This document shows, piece by piece, positions 35,991 to 48,106 of a DNA stretch of 64,000 nucleotides. Location: positions 10,831,014-10,895,013 of the forward strand of contig ML677365.1 of NCBI GenBank assembly GCA_007922305.1, read 5' to 3'. A program made the position numbers and the translations under genes. The notes beneath the pieces are model-generated. The model was given only the letters and a program-made list of their open reading frames with translations, searched no databases and was not told where the DNA came from. The DNA comes from Dermatemys mawii. Taxonomy: Eukaryota > Chordata > Testudines > Dermatemydidae. Numbering within the stretch: the first letter of the stretch is position 1; each line of letters starts with the position of its first letter.

Positions 35991-38900
35991 ATGGCTACCG
36001 CAGCATTGAGTGATGAGTACCTCACTGAACACAACTGGGGTCTATATAATCATTTAATCAATGCTCCCTCCTCTGTCAGCTCTTCCTTGAACAGCAAGGT
36101 AAATAATTCCCCAAATTCCCCTTTCCAGATCTTTTCCTTAACCCCCTAGGCAGATGATTCTGGAGTGGGCCATCACATCCCTCTTAAACTCTAGGGGCAT
36201 TAGCTGCCATGTCTCCTGACTCTGTTTTGTTAGAAGTCATGCCACCTGGCAACAGGGGTGGGGAGGAAGAAGCTCCTTAATTGCTCCATAGTCCTTTATG
36301 AGATATCTGTCCCACCCCAAACCTGTGTCACTGCTTCATCTAAGTGGGGCCCATTCTTGTCAGACAGGCTGCCTCACCTATGGGTCACCAGTGCCAGTGA
36401 TTTTATCAGATCAACCCATAACCTTTGCGGGAGGAGGATGTCTGAGGGAGGAGCAACTTGGGCCACCACTCTTTGTCCCTGAATACCGAGCTATGCAACC
36501 CCTCTGTCAGAAGCTGTGGGCCACTGGAGAACCCCACTGCTGCTTCCTGATGATGCCCGTTGGACTCCTGGTGAGTTCTCAGAGTGAGGTCCAAGCCCAG
36601 GGCCACTCAGCCACTCCTTGGTATTCTCCTTCACCTCAGTGAGGCTTGATCCCTCCCTATCCTCAGCTCAGAGCCTAGATCCATCCTGCAAACCTCCTGT
36701 ATGAGGGCTCAGGACCCCATCTGAGAGGAATGCATCCCCTCCTGTATCACAAATAATGGAATCAGACTATGTAAACCCATTGAAACACCACTTTCTACTT
36801 TATTGAGAATAAATTTTACTCATATCCTTATTGTGTTTAATATAATAGATTCATTCATCGTGGTAGAAGAGAGGAGCTGTTGACCAGAAATCTTTCTGAA
36901 ATGTTTTGATCTCTGAGTGTCTGAGAATAAACAACCATATCAATGTTACAATGCACTAATGATTTTCAACAATTTTCCAAGTACTTAACTTTTAAAATAT
37001 AGATATCTGCATGAGAGTGACAGGGTTGACCTAAAATGTACTTAAAGATAATATGCTTGATTATTTGTGAAAGTTATGTTACGAAAATGCTCAAGAGGAG
37101 GTTGGCTGAGAAAAGAGACACTTTAGACATGGAAATTGCAGTGGTTGGGCCACATTATTCTCAGTAACATCAATGTGAAACTGGAGTAACTCCATTAAAA
37201 TAAACCAAATTCTTTTTTCAGTTGCATCCCTGTAAATGCAGAATTACTCCATTGACACTGACAGAATGATTCTGGATTTATATTACTGTAACTGATAGTA
37301 TAACCTGACCACACAATTTTTAGAGAGCTGCTGTGAAGAGACGTAAGAGTGGCAAGGCATGTAAAGTAAAAGTGAAGTTCATGCTGTTTGATAGGGTGAC
37401 AGACATTAACTTTCATTGGGCCACCACTCTGCTCACTACTGTTTCCCATTTATTTGAGGAGAGGAGACAGTGGTTAGTGCTCTGCAGCCTGTAGCACCAA
37501 TTCCATTGACATGATTATTAGTATGGTATATAAATATAGTAGAATCCTTATAAAGGTCATGAAGACATTTTCTCCCTCTTGTGCTCTCAGAAGCTGGAGT
37601 TGAAGTGAGTGATTCCATGAGTCATTTCAATGGGAGTTTTGTTGGTATTAAATGTAGGTTCCAGATGCCTGACCAGAATTTTTATTGGTAATTTGTAAAA
37701 TGCCATAAGTAATCCTCTGGAAGAAGGAGGTTTTTTGTACTTATGGAAATATTAACTTTACCTCATCTCTATTTCTACAAGAAATTTAGATATCAGGATT
37801 ATTCATGCTTTCTGAATGCTACATTTTGCATCAAAATGTTTACTGTAATGAAAGAAATCATTTATTTTTATCAGAGACTTCATCACATCTGTGTCAACTG
37901 CTACTGATTGTTCTGAACATCTACAAAATGTGCTTGAACCGTGCCTTTCTATATCAGCTATACATCCACAATGGTATCTTTATGAAGGTTCAGAGTAATA
38001 ACTAGCTGTGTCACTGGACAAAGTTGCATAGGATTTCATTTTCCTTCTTAATCTTATCAGGTGAAAAGAAAAGATTCAAATTGTCTACCACTCATTGCTC
38101 AGAAATACCAAAACTGGCATTTTCATCCCTTAAGAAAGGATTCTAGTTTAACTTTGCAGTTTTTGATGGCTAATTCCATTTTTCATTATCTTTAAAACAA
38201 ATATGATATTTACTAATATTAACACGCTACCACAACTAGTGGCAGATAGGTACATACTCAGTACCATGAAGTCATTTCATGTATGGCAACAAGTTGAGTA
38301 CTTTAAATTAATCCATACTTGTATAACCTCTGTCTTCCAATTTGAGCGCTAATAATATACATTGCACTGTATTTTGGTAGCACTAACTCAAAAAGAAAGT
38401 GAGCATGTTACTTACATATCTAAATGCATAAGAGATTTCAAAAATATGTGCAAAAGAGAGAGTCATTTTCTATATATTTTTACAGTGCTTAGTACAAGGG
38501 GTCCCTGACCTGGTTGGTCTCTATGTGCTATCACAATACAAAGATTAAATAACATAAAAATAATAAAATAAATAATTATAACAAAATTATTTCAAATTTT
38601 GTCTAATTAAAATATTAATTTTATCAGTGCGGTGCTGTGATTTCTGAATGTGTCCTAGTGATTTACATTAAATTAAAAAAACATTTTAATACAGGAACCT
38701 ATATTGTAAAAGCATACGGTGTCCTTTTTATTTTGATGGATTTGCCCACTTAATCTAAAAATCACCCAATAAATACTAACACCAGGAAAATACTGCCTCT
38801 CTATAAAAAGGTGAGGGATTCATAAAACATTTTCAAGAAAGCATGTTTATTGCATTTGATATTTTTAGAAGTTAGAGATCGTTCTCACTTGCTGATAGAT

Positions 38901-39506
38901 TTAGTGGAGTTCCTCAAACAAAGCATTTCAAACTTGTTAATGAGCTTCCATTTCTGCTGTTGCAGATGATGGATCGGCGCCTGTGAAGCCTTACACATGT
39001 AAGTAATTCAAATGCCCCTATTTGCTTCAGTGGTACTAATTGTATAGGCAAGGTTTAGTCATGTGAATAAGGCTTGCACTTAGGGTCTCATATTTATTAT
39101 ACCATATGATCACTCACAGATTCATCAGTTTGATTTCAGACTAATTTTGTGTACTTCAGTGGTCAATTCTAAGGAATAAGCTACTCAAAAATACAACTAA
39201 AATGTAGACATCATTGCCTTTCTGTTGCTCTAAATTGCCCCAGATTGTGCAGACCCTAAGGGGCAACTCTGGTAGATGATGATTGGCAGAACTCAGCAGC
39301 ACTCTGGCCATGCACACTTGGTACTGAACATACCTCCTTGCACTGGGAATTGGAAAGAGATGTGTAGATCCATCTTAAAATGGCTGACCAGCAGTTTTTC
39401 CCCATTAGGGCAATGCAAAGAAGCTGGAGGGGAAAAGTTCTGGCCCACAGTATGTGAGAAAAGACAACTGAGAAACCTACAGTGACCATCATAAAAAAAC
39501 TCTGAA
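35991..39506. other. Intergenic DNA, no gene recognised
   Basis: The part up to about 36700 may be the 5' continuation of the DIRS-like element (higher GC, minus-strand open frames) but no motif confirms it. From 36780 to 39500 the DNA is AT-rich, largely free of recognisable transposons and without coding signals. Such repeat-poor stretches next to developmental regulators often contain conserved enhancers; only comparison between species could show it. Confidence 0.45.
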
Positions 39507-39514
39507 TTTGCAAA

Positions 39515-39867
39515 CACAGGCGCCAGCTTCCTCCAGGCCCCGGGAGTGCTCAATGCCCCTCTCTGCCCCAGGCTCGGCTCCCACCCACTCCCTTCCCCCA
39601 AAGCTCTACCCCAGCCCCACCTCTTCCCGCCTCCCACTCCACCCCCCACCCCATCTTTTCCTGCCCACTTCCGCCCCTCCCCTGAGTGCATCCCATACCC
39701 GCTTTTCCTCCACCCCCAGCGCCTCCTGCACATTGTGGAACAGCTGATCGCAGCAGGCGGAAGGTGCTGGAAGGGAGCAGGTGAGCTGGCTGCCGGAGGG
39801 TGCTAAGTACCCACTAACTTTTTTCCATGGGTGCTCCAATCCAATCCCCAAGGAATTGGTGCCTATG
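39515..39867. mobile_element. hAT-type MITE (353 bp)
   Basis: The ends CACAGGCGCCAGCTTCC and GGAATTGGTGCCTATG are imperfect inverted repeats. The flanks TTTGCAAA (39507-39514) and TTTGGAAA (39868-39875) are an 8-bp duplication with one mismatch, as for hAT. The interior is CT/CCCC-rich (39580-39720), which produces long proline-rich open frames that are not genes. Confidence 0.8.
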
Positions 39868-39900
39868 TTTGGAAATACCTACCACACTGCAGTATCTGAT

Positions 39901-39989
39901 GCCCAGATTCTTGAAGATCCTTAGGTGCCTAGCCCCCATTGATTTTAATGAGAGTTAGGCCTCTAAATACCTTTGCGGATATCTGGGCC
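39901..39989. repeat. Short inverted repeat related to 2411-2492
   Basis: The arms GCCCAGATTCTTGAAGATCC and GCGGATATCTGGGC with 'ttaggtgcctag' and 'gttaggcctctaaatacc' in between match the foldback repeat at 2411-2492. Confidence 0.6.
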
Positions 39990-40971
39990 TGAGTTAGCAG
40001 TTTTCAGCCACACTTTTCATTATAATAAGAAACAGCTGGGTGAAATTAGGTGGTAAATATTGGGCCTGATTCTGGTCTCACATTGGTTTTGCACAGGTGT
40101 AACTTAATTGATTTTCTTGATGTCACTTCTGATTTTGAGCGGTCTGAGGGGAGAATTAGTCTGTTGACTTTTTAATTGTGACTTCTGTATAAGAGCACTT
40201 TACAGTAGCAATAAAATAATTCTATCTGCCTTTAAATACTTGTATGCATCTCCCATTCATGTCAAATGAATGTATATCTAAGGGCAAAATTTCACCCTGA
40301 TTGAATTTTAAAATAAAAGTGCTACAGAAGAGCCACAAGTAGGAAACATTAGTGCTTGAATCAACAGACAGAAACAGCAGTCATATTTTTGTGAGTCTCT
40401 CTCTCTCTCTCACCCCTCCACCCCCCAAACTTATACTTCTGATCTCCATAATAAAATCAATCAACCTACAAATCTGGGACTCCTCCCCACACTCCTGCTG
40501 TAATCTCCAGTGTTCCTTTCCTCCTCCAGAAAGAAACAGTCAGCCTCCCTCCATTCTGTTTCTTTTACCCCTTCCCACATCTCCAGCACCTTCTGCCGAT
40601 TCCTTTTGCTGCTCCTCATTCACATGTGACATTACTCTTTCACCCCCAATCCCCTTGCTCCTCAGTCAGAGGCTCCTGCCTTCTGGCCAACTACTCACAC
40701 CTGCTGCCTCAACTTTTTCCCATAGATGCCTTTATATTAAGACCTGCCTCTGAGTTTTGTCACTACACTCCCCAAGTGTTTCTTGTGATCCAACCCAAAG
40801 TTGCTAAATATTATTATATACGTTTGTGGAGAGTTTTGTAATCCATTTAACACTTTATTGACAAGCATCTGAAAAGTGGCACCAAAAGGCACTACTTTGA
40901 ATCATAAAGTCCCTTATCAATAATAAAGGTGGATTTCTTCTGTGCAGTGCAATGTAAAGGGATTTGCCAAT
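39990..40971. other. Intergenic DNA, no gene recognised
   Basis: No coding signal. A (CT)n tract lies at about 40395-40411 and a CT/CCT-rich pyrimidine stretch follows to 40690, giving an open frame at 40352-40753 that I regard as compositional. Confidence 0.5.
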
Positions 40972-41094
40972 AACTTAGTCATACTTAGTCATAAGTATGA
41001 CTAAGTTATAGTCATAAGTATGACTAAGTCATAAGTCATTAGTCATAAATATGACTAAGTCATACTTAGTCATACTTAGTCATAACTTAGTCAA
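40972..41094. repeat. Palindromic array of TTAGTCA/TGACTAA heptamers
   Basis: Nine copies of the heptamer TTAGTCA occur within about 125 bp, six on one strand and three on the other. They form nested hairpins such as ACTTAGTCAT-AAGT-ATGACTAAGT (about 40982-41007). The array is neither a simple tandem repeat nor a single inverted repeat. TGACTAA resembles a weak AP-1/MARE half-site, but regulatory use is not shown. Confidence 0.85.
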
Positions 41095-41149
41095 CTTTTC
41101 TATAGTCAGCACAAGATCTTACACTCTTAGCTTTTTTATGAACTAACCC

Positions 41150-42200
41150 AACAGGGGAGGACCAGGAATAGCTCCATAGCTAGCATTCTCTGTATATCTT
41201 TACGAATTTACTCTGCATTTTGCCAGTGGTAAGCTCTACTCGGTGCAGGCTGAGGTCCCACCATGTCAATCCTCCGGACCATTTTATGAGTCATACTTGG
41301 TATGCTAGAGAATACCAGTTCATGGCTTTGCAGCACAGACATTTCTGCCCGCTCAGTGTGTGTTAACGCTTTACATCTCTCTATGTTCTCAAGTGATGAG
41401 TCACCATGACATTCAGCTATCATATCAATGAGAGGTCATTGTCTCAGAATTCCTCTCAGCGCAACAAGTCATATTTACCATGGCTTCTTTATTGTGATAG
41501 GCATTAAGCCTATGTACAGGCAGAGTCTGTGGAGCAACCTTGCTGTGGGTTTCTATACATGGTCTGTTACCTCATTATCTCATACCACAGCTTCATGAGG
41601 CCCCCGCCAATGACTTTTGCATTTTGTGCCTTTTTATAGGAAGTACTACTGGACCAAGTGTCTTCCACGTCAAAGGAGTGTCCACACACACATTTTGATG
41701 GCTGTCAGAGAGGTTAGTTTGAACTGCTCCCTAGGAAAACCTACTCAGCTGAAAATAGTGAGTAGAACTTTTGCTAGCGTGTCAGCCTCTGTATTAGATA
41801 GATGCAGTTTTTCTGCCTCCCTCTCTTCAGCTCACTAGTCAGCTTCTCATTTCCGGTGCTTATGATCCTTGTCAGCTTTTTCCATCTTTTCCTGCTCTAG
41901 TTTGAGCCAATGAGGTTCTAGCTGTCATTTTTCTCTGTCCAGCTGTATCCACTCAGGATTCAGCTTTAGTTTTGCAGGCCTGTTTCCTCCTGCCACTGCA
42001 GCCTCATGGCCACTTGGGAAACTTGGCTGCCTTTCCTAGCACCAGTCATATTCCATGAGAAGGGTTTTCAACTCATCTGACTTTTTCCCTGTAGAAAGCA
42101 AGCAGTGATCTATGCATAACTCTTCTAACTGCTTTCTGGTATATTTAGCATACATTTCTTTGCTCATCCTGCCCTGGCTCCTGGTCTATCTTATGCTTTC
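41150..42200 (-). mobile_element. Gypsy LTR retrotransposon remnant (gag and pol pieces), antisense
   Basis: On the minus strand a segment near 42150-42080 reads KYTRKQLEELCIDHCLL, like the SAP-type start of reptile Gypsy gag; about 41970-41860 reads PEWIQLDREK and LEQEKMEKADKDHKHRK, a charged coiled coil like that in the gag at 870-1100. At 41423-41208 the frame includes LQSHELVFSSIPSMTH...RRIDMVGPQPAP, resembling the segment just before the reverse transcriptase of Gypsy pol. Stops and frameshifts abound and most of gag and protease is deleted. The assignment rests on weak similarity. Confidence 0.5.
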
Positions 42201-42815
42201 CTTTGCTCTGTTTCCTTTCCCCAAATAAACAAACAGAAAATAACCATAACTTTTTCTGTGTTTCTTTGTTTGTGAATCTCTTAAAAAATCCACTTGATCG
42301 GTGCTTGAAGTGAGAACCGTTAGCCAACCAGCAAATTGTGTATAAATCCTTCCCAAAATCACTGTGATGATCTTGAGGTGTTCAGGACTGTGAATCAGCT
42401 TATTATCCCTTCCTCAGTAAAAGAGAGTCTTACTGAAGCTAAACTGTATGTCAGCTCCCTGACACTCCCATTTGTTAATATTCTAAACAATGTTCTCAGT
42501 CTTTGTTTTGCCTTGCAGGTAAACATCAGGGGCATGTCAATCCCCAAACCTCCTCCTACAGCATTCCTCTGCAGTATCCAGCTCCTGTCACTGGACATAT
42601 ACAGAAATGACCAAGGTCACAGGCTCCAAAAGAGACTTTTTACACACCAGCCTGCTGAGCAGCTGAGTCACACTTTAATAGTGGAGCACTGAGGTGACTT
42701 TATGCTAAAACCAACACTGTTTATTAAGAAGGAACAGCGCATTAAGTGCTATTGAGTAAAGCTAGTGGAAACAGATATGGTGACAAGTAAAAATAGAAGT
42801 ATAATGTGCTTCTCA
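42201..42815. other. Intergenic DNA, no gene recognised
   Basis: No motif was recognised. The frame at 42336-42692 contains no known domain. Confidence 0.4.
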
Positions 42816-43128
42816 GGCCTGGGCAACACTGGAGGGGGGGGGGGGGGGGCGGGGGAAATCAACCAAAGATACACAACTTCAGCTACGCAAATAGCGCAGC
42901 TGAAATAGGCGTATTTTAGGGCAATTTATGTGGCCTGCCACATGGTGGCGAGTCAACCGCTGCTGCTCCCCCATTGACTCTGCTTCTGCCTCTTGTGGAG
43001 GTGGAGTTCCAGAGTTGACAGGGAGCCCACTCAGAGATCGATTTATTGTGTCTACAGTGCACACTATAAATCAATTCTTGATAGATCGATCACTGCCCGC
43101 TGATCCGGCGGGTAGTGAAGACGTACCC
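42816..43128. mobile_element. Harbinger-like MITE, copy A
   Basis: The sequence from GGCCTGGGC to GTACCC is about 80% alike to 47785-48092, including 'cagctacgcaaatag', 'gactctgcttctgcctcttgtggaggtggagttc' and 'gatcactgcccgctgatcc'. The right flank is TAA, the left TCA, so the 3-bp duplication seen in copy B has decayed here. A run of 16 G lies at 42834-42849. No coding capacity. The superfamily is inferred from the 3-bp TAA target. Confidence 0.7.
42834..42856. repeat. Poly(G) tract
   Basis: Sixteen consecutive G, one C, then five or more G, inside the MITE where copy B has a shorter, interrupted G-rich run. Such tracts can fold into G-quadruplexes. Confidence 0.8.
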
Positions 43129-43133
43129 TAAGA

Positions 43134-43417
43134 CAGGGGTTTTCAAACTTTTTCCTCGGCGGTCCCTTCTCGCCAAGGAAAAAATCGCATGGCCCCCCCC
43201 CAAGGGGGGAGGGGGAGTATGTCTGCTGAAATGCCCACTGCGGAAAGTGAAAGCTTCTGCTTTCCATGGCGGCATTTCGGCGGTACTAAAATAGCCCGCC
43301 TGGGAGTTTGGCGGTCGCCCGGGTGGGATCTGTGGTGGAGCCGGGGTCTCACCCCCCCCCCCAAGAATGGTCTCACATACCCCTGGGCGTGCGCTCACCC
43401 CAGTTTGACAACCACTG
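43134..43417. mobile_element. hAT-type MITE (284 bp)
   Basis: The ends CAGGGGTTTTCAAAC and GTTTGACAACCACTG are inverted repeats. The flanks CCCTAAGA (43126-43133) and GCCTAAGA (43418-43425) are an 8-bp duplication with one mismatch. The left copy of the duplication includes the terminal bases of MITE copy A, so this hAT inserted at the edge of that older element. The interior is GC-rich with C runs. Confidence 0.85.
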
Positions 43418-43425
43418 GCCTAAGA

Positions 43426-46143
43426 GACTAACCATAGCTTTAGCAAGCTACAGTCATTTGGCTAAGGCAATTTTCTCACCCTCAGAATTTGCTGATTTTC
43501 AGCCAAAACCAGGACCCAGCAATGTGTTAGGGATAGTGACTGCATCAGCCCTAACAGGCGTTGCTGTTACTGAGAGTGAGTCCTTTGGCATTGGGCACTG
43601 AGGGACACATAGGGCCACACTATCACCATTTTCTTCTCTCTCTCTTTGTACTTGGTGCCAGATTTTGCAAATGTCTTTAAAAAGCAATGGAGTTAGGTGG
43701 CAAGGTATTTTTGAAAATCTCACTTGACTCCTATTTTCACATTTAAGCACCTAAATATGAGGAAGTGGGATTAATTTCAGAAAAATGCAATGGGGCTGAG
43801 GAGGGAATTTACATCAACATACAGAGCATTATATGTGAGTATACTATGTCCTGCAAAGTTGGAGGGGAGGGCAGGTGCAAAAGTGGAAGCCTTTATGGAG
43901 CACATAAACCTATAAAAAGTCAAACAAGAGACCAAACCTAGGTGAGGGCGATGGGGGCCGCTGCCCCTTTGTGCTATAGCAAATGACGCGCCTGTCCAAA
44001 TACCTTTAAAAATCAGGCCCTCACTTCCAACTGTGCCAAATCAGCAAGTTTTTGTTTTAACCTACAGAAAAAAAATGAGCTTCAGACCCGTTTTCATGTA
44101 TTACTCCACATTCAATTTCTTCTTCCTTTAGCTCCGAAAGTAATTTGAAGATGTGCTGTCAAAACAGATTAGAAAGTTTCTCCCTAACTGTTCTTTTTGT
44201 TCAAAAGCAGGTTTTTTTTGGTTTTATTTTGATGGCTTGAAAAGTGGTGGCAGCGAACTCAGGTGCGCCTCTCCCTTTGCACCTTTACTCTCAGTATGGG
44301 ACCCTCAATCATAGAACGAGGCAGCTTCTCTCTAAGCCATTTCCTTCTTTGACCAGTCATTAAGCCTACGGGTCTTTTATTAGATTCCACAATTATATCT
44401 CGGGGCGGAGGAAGGAGGAGAAGTAGCATCATCAGAATTAACAGCAAATCAAAAATGTTAAAGCACAAAAAGAGACTGTCATTCTTGCTCCCGTGGGCAA
44501 AAATGCCAACATTATCAGTCCAGTGGTATTTTCCCCATATCTTCCTAATAGTCTAGTTCCCAGGGGTTTAAGAGGTTTTACTCAAAAAGAAAGCGAAAAT
44601 GAAGTGAAGGTGAGTCCCTCCAAGTTAATTGAACAAACCAAACCATCCAGGGACAATCTACTAGGACTGACTACCCTCAAAGATCTATTACCATTTCACA
44701 TCCCCACTTCTCCATGCATTGCTCTTGTGACTCATATTTCAAAGGCGGAATGGGAGTAGGAAGGCTTTTTTGTCATGATTAGATTGAGGACTGAGGTTTC
44801 CATGACAGTGCGGCTGACATGGGTGGAGGGTATCATAGGCTATGTGGTGGCCATGGTTCAGGCCAGGGCTGCGCCACCTGCCTTTCCAACACTGGGAGGC
44901 TGTGATTCATATGCCACTCATGCTTTTGAATCTGTCAGTGAGAACTACGCAACTGAAGTTCCAGCACAGATGAGTTTATTTTCCTTATAAAACATGAAAA
45001 TAGTGTTCATGTTAATATTGGGCAGTAAATGGTTTTGCTAGCCGATGATCTTTCAAACTGGCAACGGTAGTGTGTCAAAAAGGAGAGTACATTTACATGC
45101 AGCCCACGCTGCAGGGTCAGATGACTCCAGCGACACTATTTTTAGTGTCATAGTTAGAGCGGGGCAAATTGTTGGAAAAATTATTTTCAAAAACGTTTGT
45201 GGATTCTGAATTGTGATTTGAACAAATCATATTTGTGCTCTTTCTTTCATCAGTTTTTCCACCCAAATGCTTGGAAGAAGAGCAAATGTCAATATGCATG
45301 AAAAAAACCCATTATTTGTCTGTGAGCTAGCATCTTTACTATTTGTATTGCAAAAGCACATATAAGCCTCAGTCATGGAATATGACCCCATTGTGTTAGG
45401 TGGTATATAAATACATAACATAAAGATGGTCCCTGGTGTATTTCTGGTCACCTTTCTCTCTCTCTCTGTCTCTCACACACACACCCACATAAATTCTCTC
45501 TCTCTCTCCCCCTATCCTCAACATTTTCCTTAGCAGATCGCAACTCCAATGCTTCTGGCTTTGGCCTCCATACAGTGCTCCCATTTCTGTCTTCATCATT
45601 GTCTTCTTTTTTAGTTTCTCCTCCTCCCTTTGCATGGAATGCCTCGTATATGGGACCAATGGGTCACCTAACTCAGCACAGAATATGACAACAGTCTTCA
45701 TACTTTGGAGGACGCAGCGCAAGTGACCACTAATGTAGTGTGGATTGTGTGATAGTCAAGAGAACTGAAAGACTAGTAAATTCAATAACTTGGATGCTTA
45801 GTGAGTATGTTTGTTTATTATGATTTTATGAATATAAGTGTTTTTATGGCAGTGGAACAATGTCACAAGAGCCCTGATATTAACACTGTTAATACACAGA
45901 AAACAGATAAAATTATGTGACAATGCCCTGTGTGGCTGAGATTACACATACTGTAATATGTTGTGACACAAAATGGAGGCCAATGGATTCAATCTGTGTG
46001 TGATATGTACATTCATACACACTTACTTGTTCTCAAAGTAACCAAAAACTGAATCCAAAGCCTGACAGAAAATATATAAGGTTTTTAACTTTTCCATTTC
46101 CTCAGTCAGGAAGGAACTAGCTCTTTTTAAGTATGTCGTCTAT
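43426..46143. other. Intergenic DNA, no gene recognised
   Basis: No gene or clear transposon. Pyrimidine-rich microsatellites (CT/CA) lie at about 45454-45514. The short minus-strand frames at 44259-44468 and 45396-45722 are low-complexity in part and match nothing known to me. Confidence 0.45.
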
Positions 46144-46830
46144 ATAAGAACAGCCATACTGGGTCAGACCAAAGATCCATTTAACCCAGTATCCTATCTT
46201 ATAACAGTGGCCAATGCCAAGTGCCTCAGAAGGAATGAACAGAACAGATAATCATCAACTGTTCAATCCCCTATTGCCCATTCCCAGCTTCTGGCAAACA
46301 GAGGCAAGAGACACCATTCCTGGCTAAAAGTCATTGATGGACCAATACTCCATGAATTTATTTAGACCTTTTTTGAACCCTGTTGTAGCCTGGGCATTCA
46401 CAACATCCTCTGGCAAAGAATTCCATAGGTTGGCTGTGTGTTGTCTGAAAAAATACTTCATTTTGTTTGTTTTAAACTTACTGCCTATTAATTTCATTTG
46501 GTGACCCCTAGTTCTTGCGTTATGAGGAGTAAATAACACTTCCTTATTTACTTTCTCCACAGCAGTCCTGATTTTATAAACCTCTATCATATTCCCCCTT
46601 AGTCATCTCTTTTCTAAGCTGAAAAGTTCCAGTCTTGTTAACCTCTCCTCACATGGCAGCCATTCCATACCCCATATCATTTTGTTGCCCTTTTCTGAAC
46701 TTTCTCCAATTTGAATGTCTTTTTTTGAGATGGGGGTGACCACATCTGCATGCAGTATTCTACACGTTGGCCTATCCAATCCTTTTTTCTTGTACGAGAA
46801 AAGATTTTAAATGCCCTATATTTTCCTGGG
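46144..46830 (-). mobile_element. CR1 LINE 3' end, antisense
   Basis: The plus strand begins with the reverse complement of the CR1 tail ('aagaacagccatactgggtcagaccaaagatcc') and goes on through the last coding part. The minus-strand frame at 46590-46324 still reads ...[32 protein letters not shown]..., the conserved C-terminus of CR1 ORF2. The 5' part is truncated near 46830, as usual for CR1. A sense copy of the same tail lies at 60.6-61.07 kb. Confidence 0.9.
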
Positions 46831-46997
46831 CCTGATTATTTTCTGCTGCGTTTCTATCCCTAATGTGCATTCCACTCACAGTCTCTATAACTGTCATCAT
46901 TTCCTCAGGCACTGCCTGGGATAATGGTCTGGGACTCATACTGTCTAATTGAGGTGACCAATCACATGGTGAATTCCAAGTATTTTATACTTTAGAG

Positions 46998-47176
46998 CAG
47001 GGGTTCTCAACCTTTTTCTTTCTGAGCCCCCTCCCGCCCCGAAACATGCCACGGGGCCCCCCCGCAAAGGCAAGTTTCTCAGGCTTTGGCTTCAGTCCCA
47101 GATGCTTGGTGGACCCCCCTGAAACCTGCTCGTGGCCTCCTGCAGGAGACCTGAGACCCCTGGTTGAGAATCACTG
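46998..47176. mobile_element. hAT-type MITE (179 bp)
   Basis: The ends CAGGGGTTCTCAACC and GGTTGAGAATCACTG are inverted repeats, and the 8-bp target duplication CTTTAGAG is perfect (46990-46997 and 47177-47184). No coding capacity. Confidence 0.92.
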
Positions 47177-47184
47177 CTTTAGAG

Positions 47185-47784
47185 GCGAGTTCACTATGGA
47201 TTTCACGTTTTTTTTCTGTTGTTGTGTTTTTAGACAAATAATGAACAAATATATAAAACTCCACAAACAGAAAAAAGGCCCAAACACAACAAATAAATGA
47301 TTTTTAAGATATTTGAGCACCCTGAAAAAATCCCTGGGCAGAATTCACAAATCGTGTAAATTTATCAAAAAACAATTAGTTGGTCAAGAAACAGCTGTAA
47401 GTGGCATATTACTTTTAATTATTATTTGTTATTGATATTACTGAGGTGACTAGAGACCACAGTCAAGATCAGGGCTCAGCTATGGTAAATGCTTTACAAG
47501 AGATAATAAGAGACACACGCTGCTTACAATCTTGTTTAAGCTAAGACATAACAAATGGGTGTAACAAAGAAATGGAGGGAATGGGAGGAGAAAAAGGCAG
47601 GTAAAGTATTGGAACATGGGCTTACTTAGACCAGCAATGTGCACAGTTAGATGCATCAGACTGATATATAATAAATAAGAAATAAAATGAATCTTAGTGA
47701 TTCCTTCTTACTACCTGCCTAAGCATTGTGAAGTAGAATAATTATACCAATTTGGCATTCTGTAGGTGTGGTAAATGAATATAA
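47185..47784. other. Intergenic DNA with an old interspersed repeat
   Basis: About 47400-47590 contains 'gaccacagtcaagatcagggc', '...aatgctttacaagagataa' and 'ctgcttacaatctt', an old repeat type also seen at about 2749-2895 and 18270-18380. The rest is unrecognised. Confidence 0.5.
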
Positions 47785-48092
47785 GGCCTGGGCTACACTG
47801 TGGGTGGGGGGGTGGGTTGTCAACCTATGATATGCAATCTCAGCTACGCAAATAGAGTAGCTGAAGTCACCGTATCTTAGGGCAACTTACCTGGCCGTCC
47901 ACACTGCGGCGAGTTGACCACTGCTGCTCCCCCGTCGACTCTGCTTCTGCCTCTTGTGGAGGTGGAGTTCTGGAGTCGGGGATCAGGGATCAATTCAGGG
48001 ATCGATTTATTGTATCTACAGTAGACTCGATAAATCGATCCCCGATAGATCAATCACTGCCCGCTGATCCAGCGGGTAATGAAGACATACCC
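47785..48092. mobile_element. Harbinger-like MITE, copy B
   Basis: The element is flanked by TAA on both sides (47782-47784 and 48093-48095), a 3-bp target typical of PIF/Harbinger. The interior matches copy A (42816-43128). Near its right end 'gactcgataaatcgatcc' and 'gatcgatttattgtatc' form an internal inverted repeat. Confidence 0.75.
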
Positions 48093-48106
48093 TAAGTAAC
48101 ATAGCA

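Noticed and set aside
39508..39806. Overlapping proline/serine-rich open frames
   Set aside because: They lie inside a C-rich hAT-type MITE with its own target duplication; the openness is compositional.
40352..40753. 133-codon Ser/Pro/Leu-rich plus-strand frame
   Set aside because: Caused by a long pyrimidine-rich tract; no recognisable protein.
40972..41094. CRISPR-like array
   Set aside because: Units are too short, occur in both orientations and have no regular spacers; the genome is eukaryotic.
43064..43601. Several overlapping frames rich in Pro and Gly
   Set aside because: They fall on the GC-rich interior of the hAT MITE at 43134-43417 and on both strands at once.
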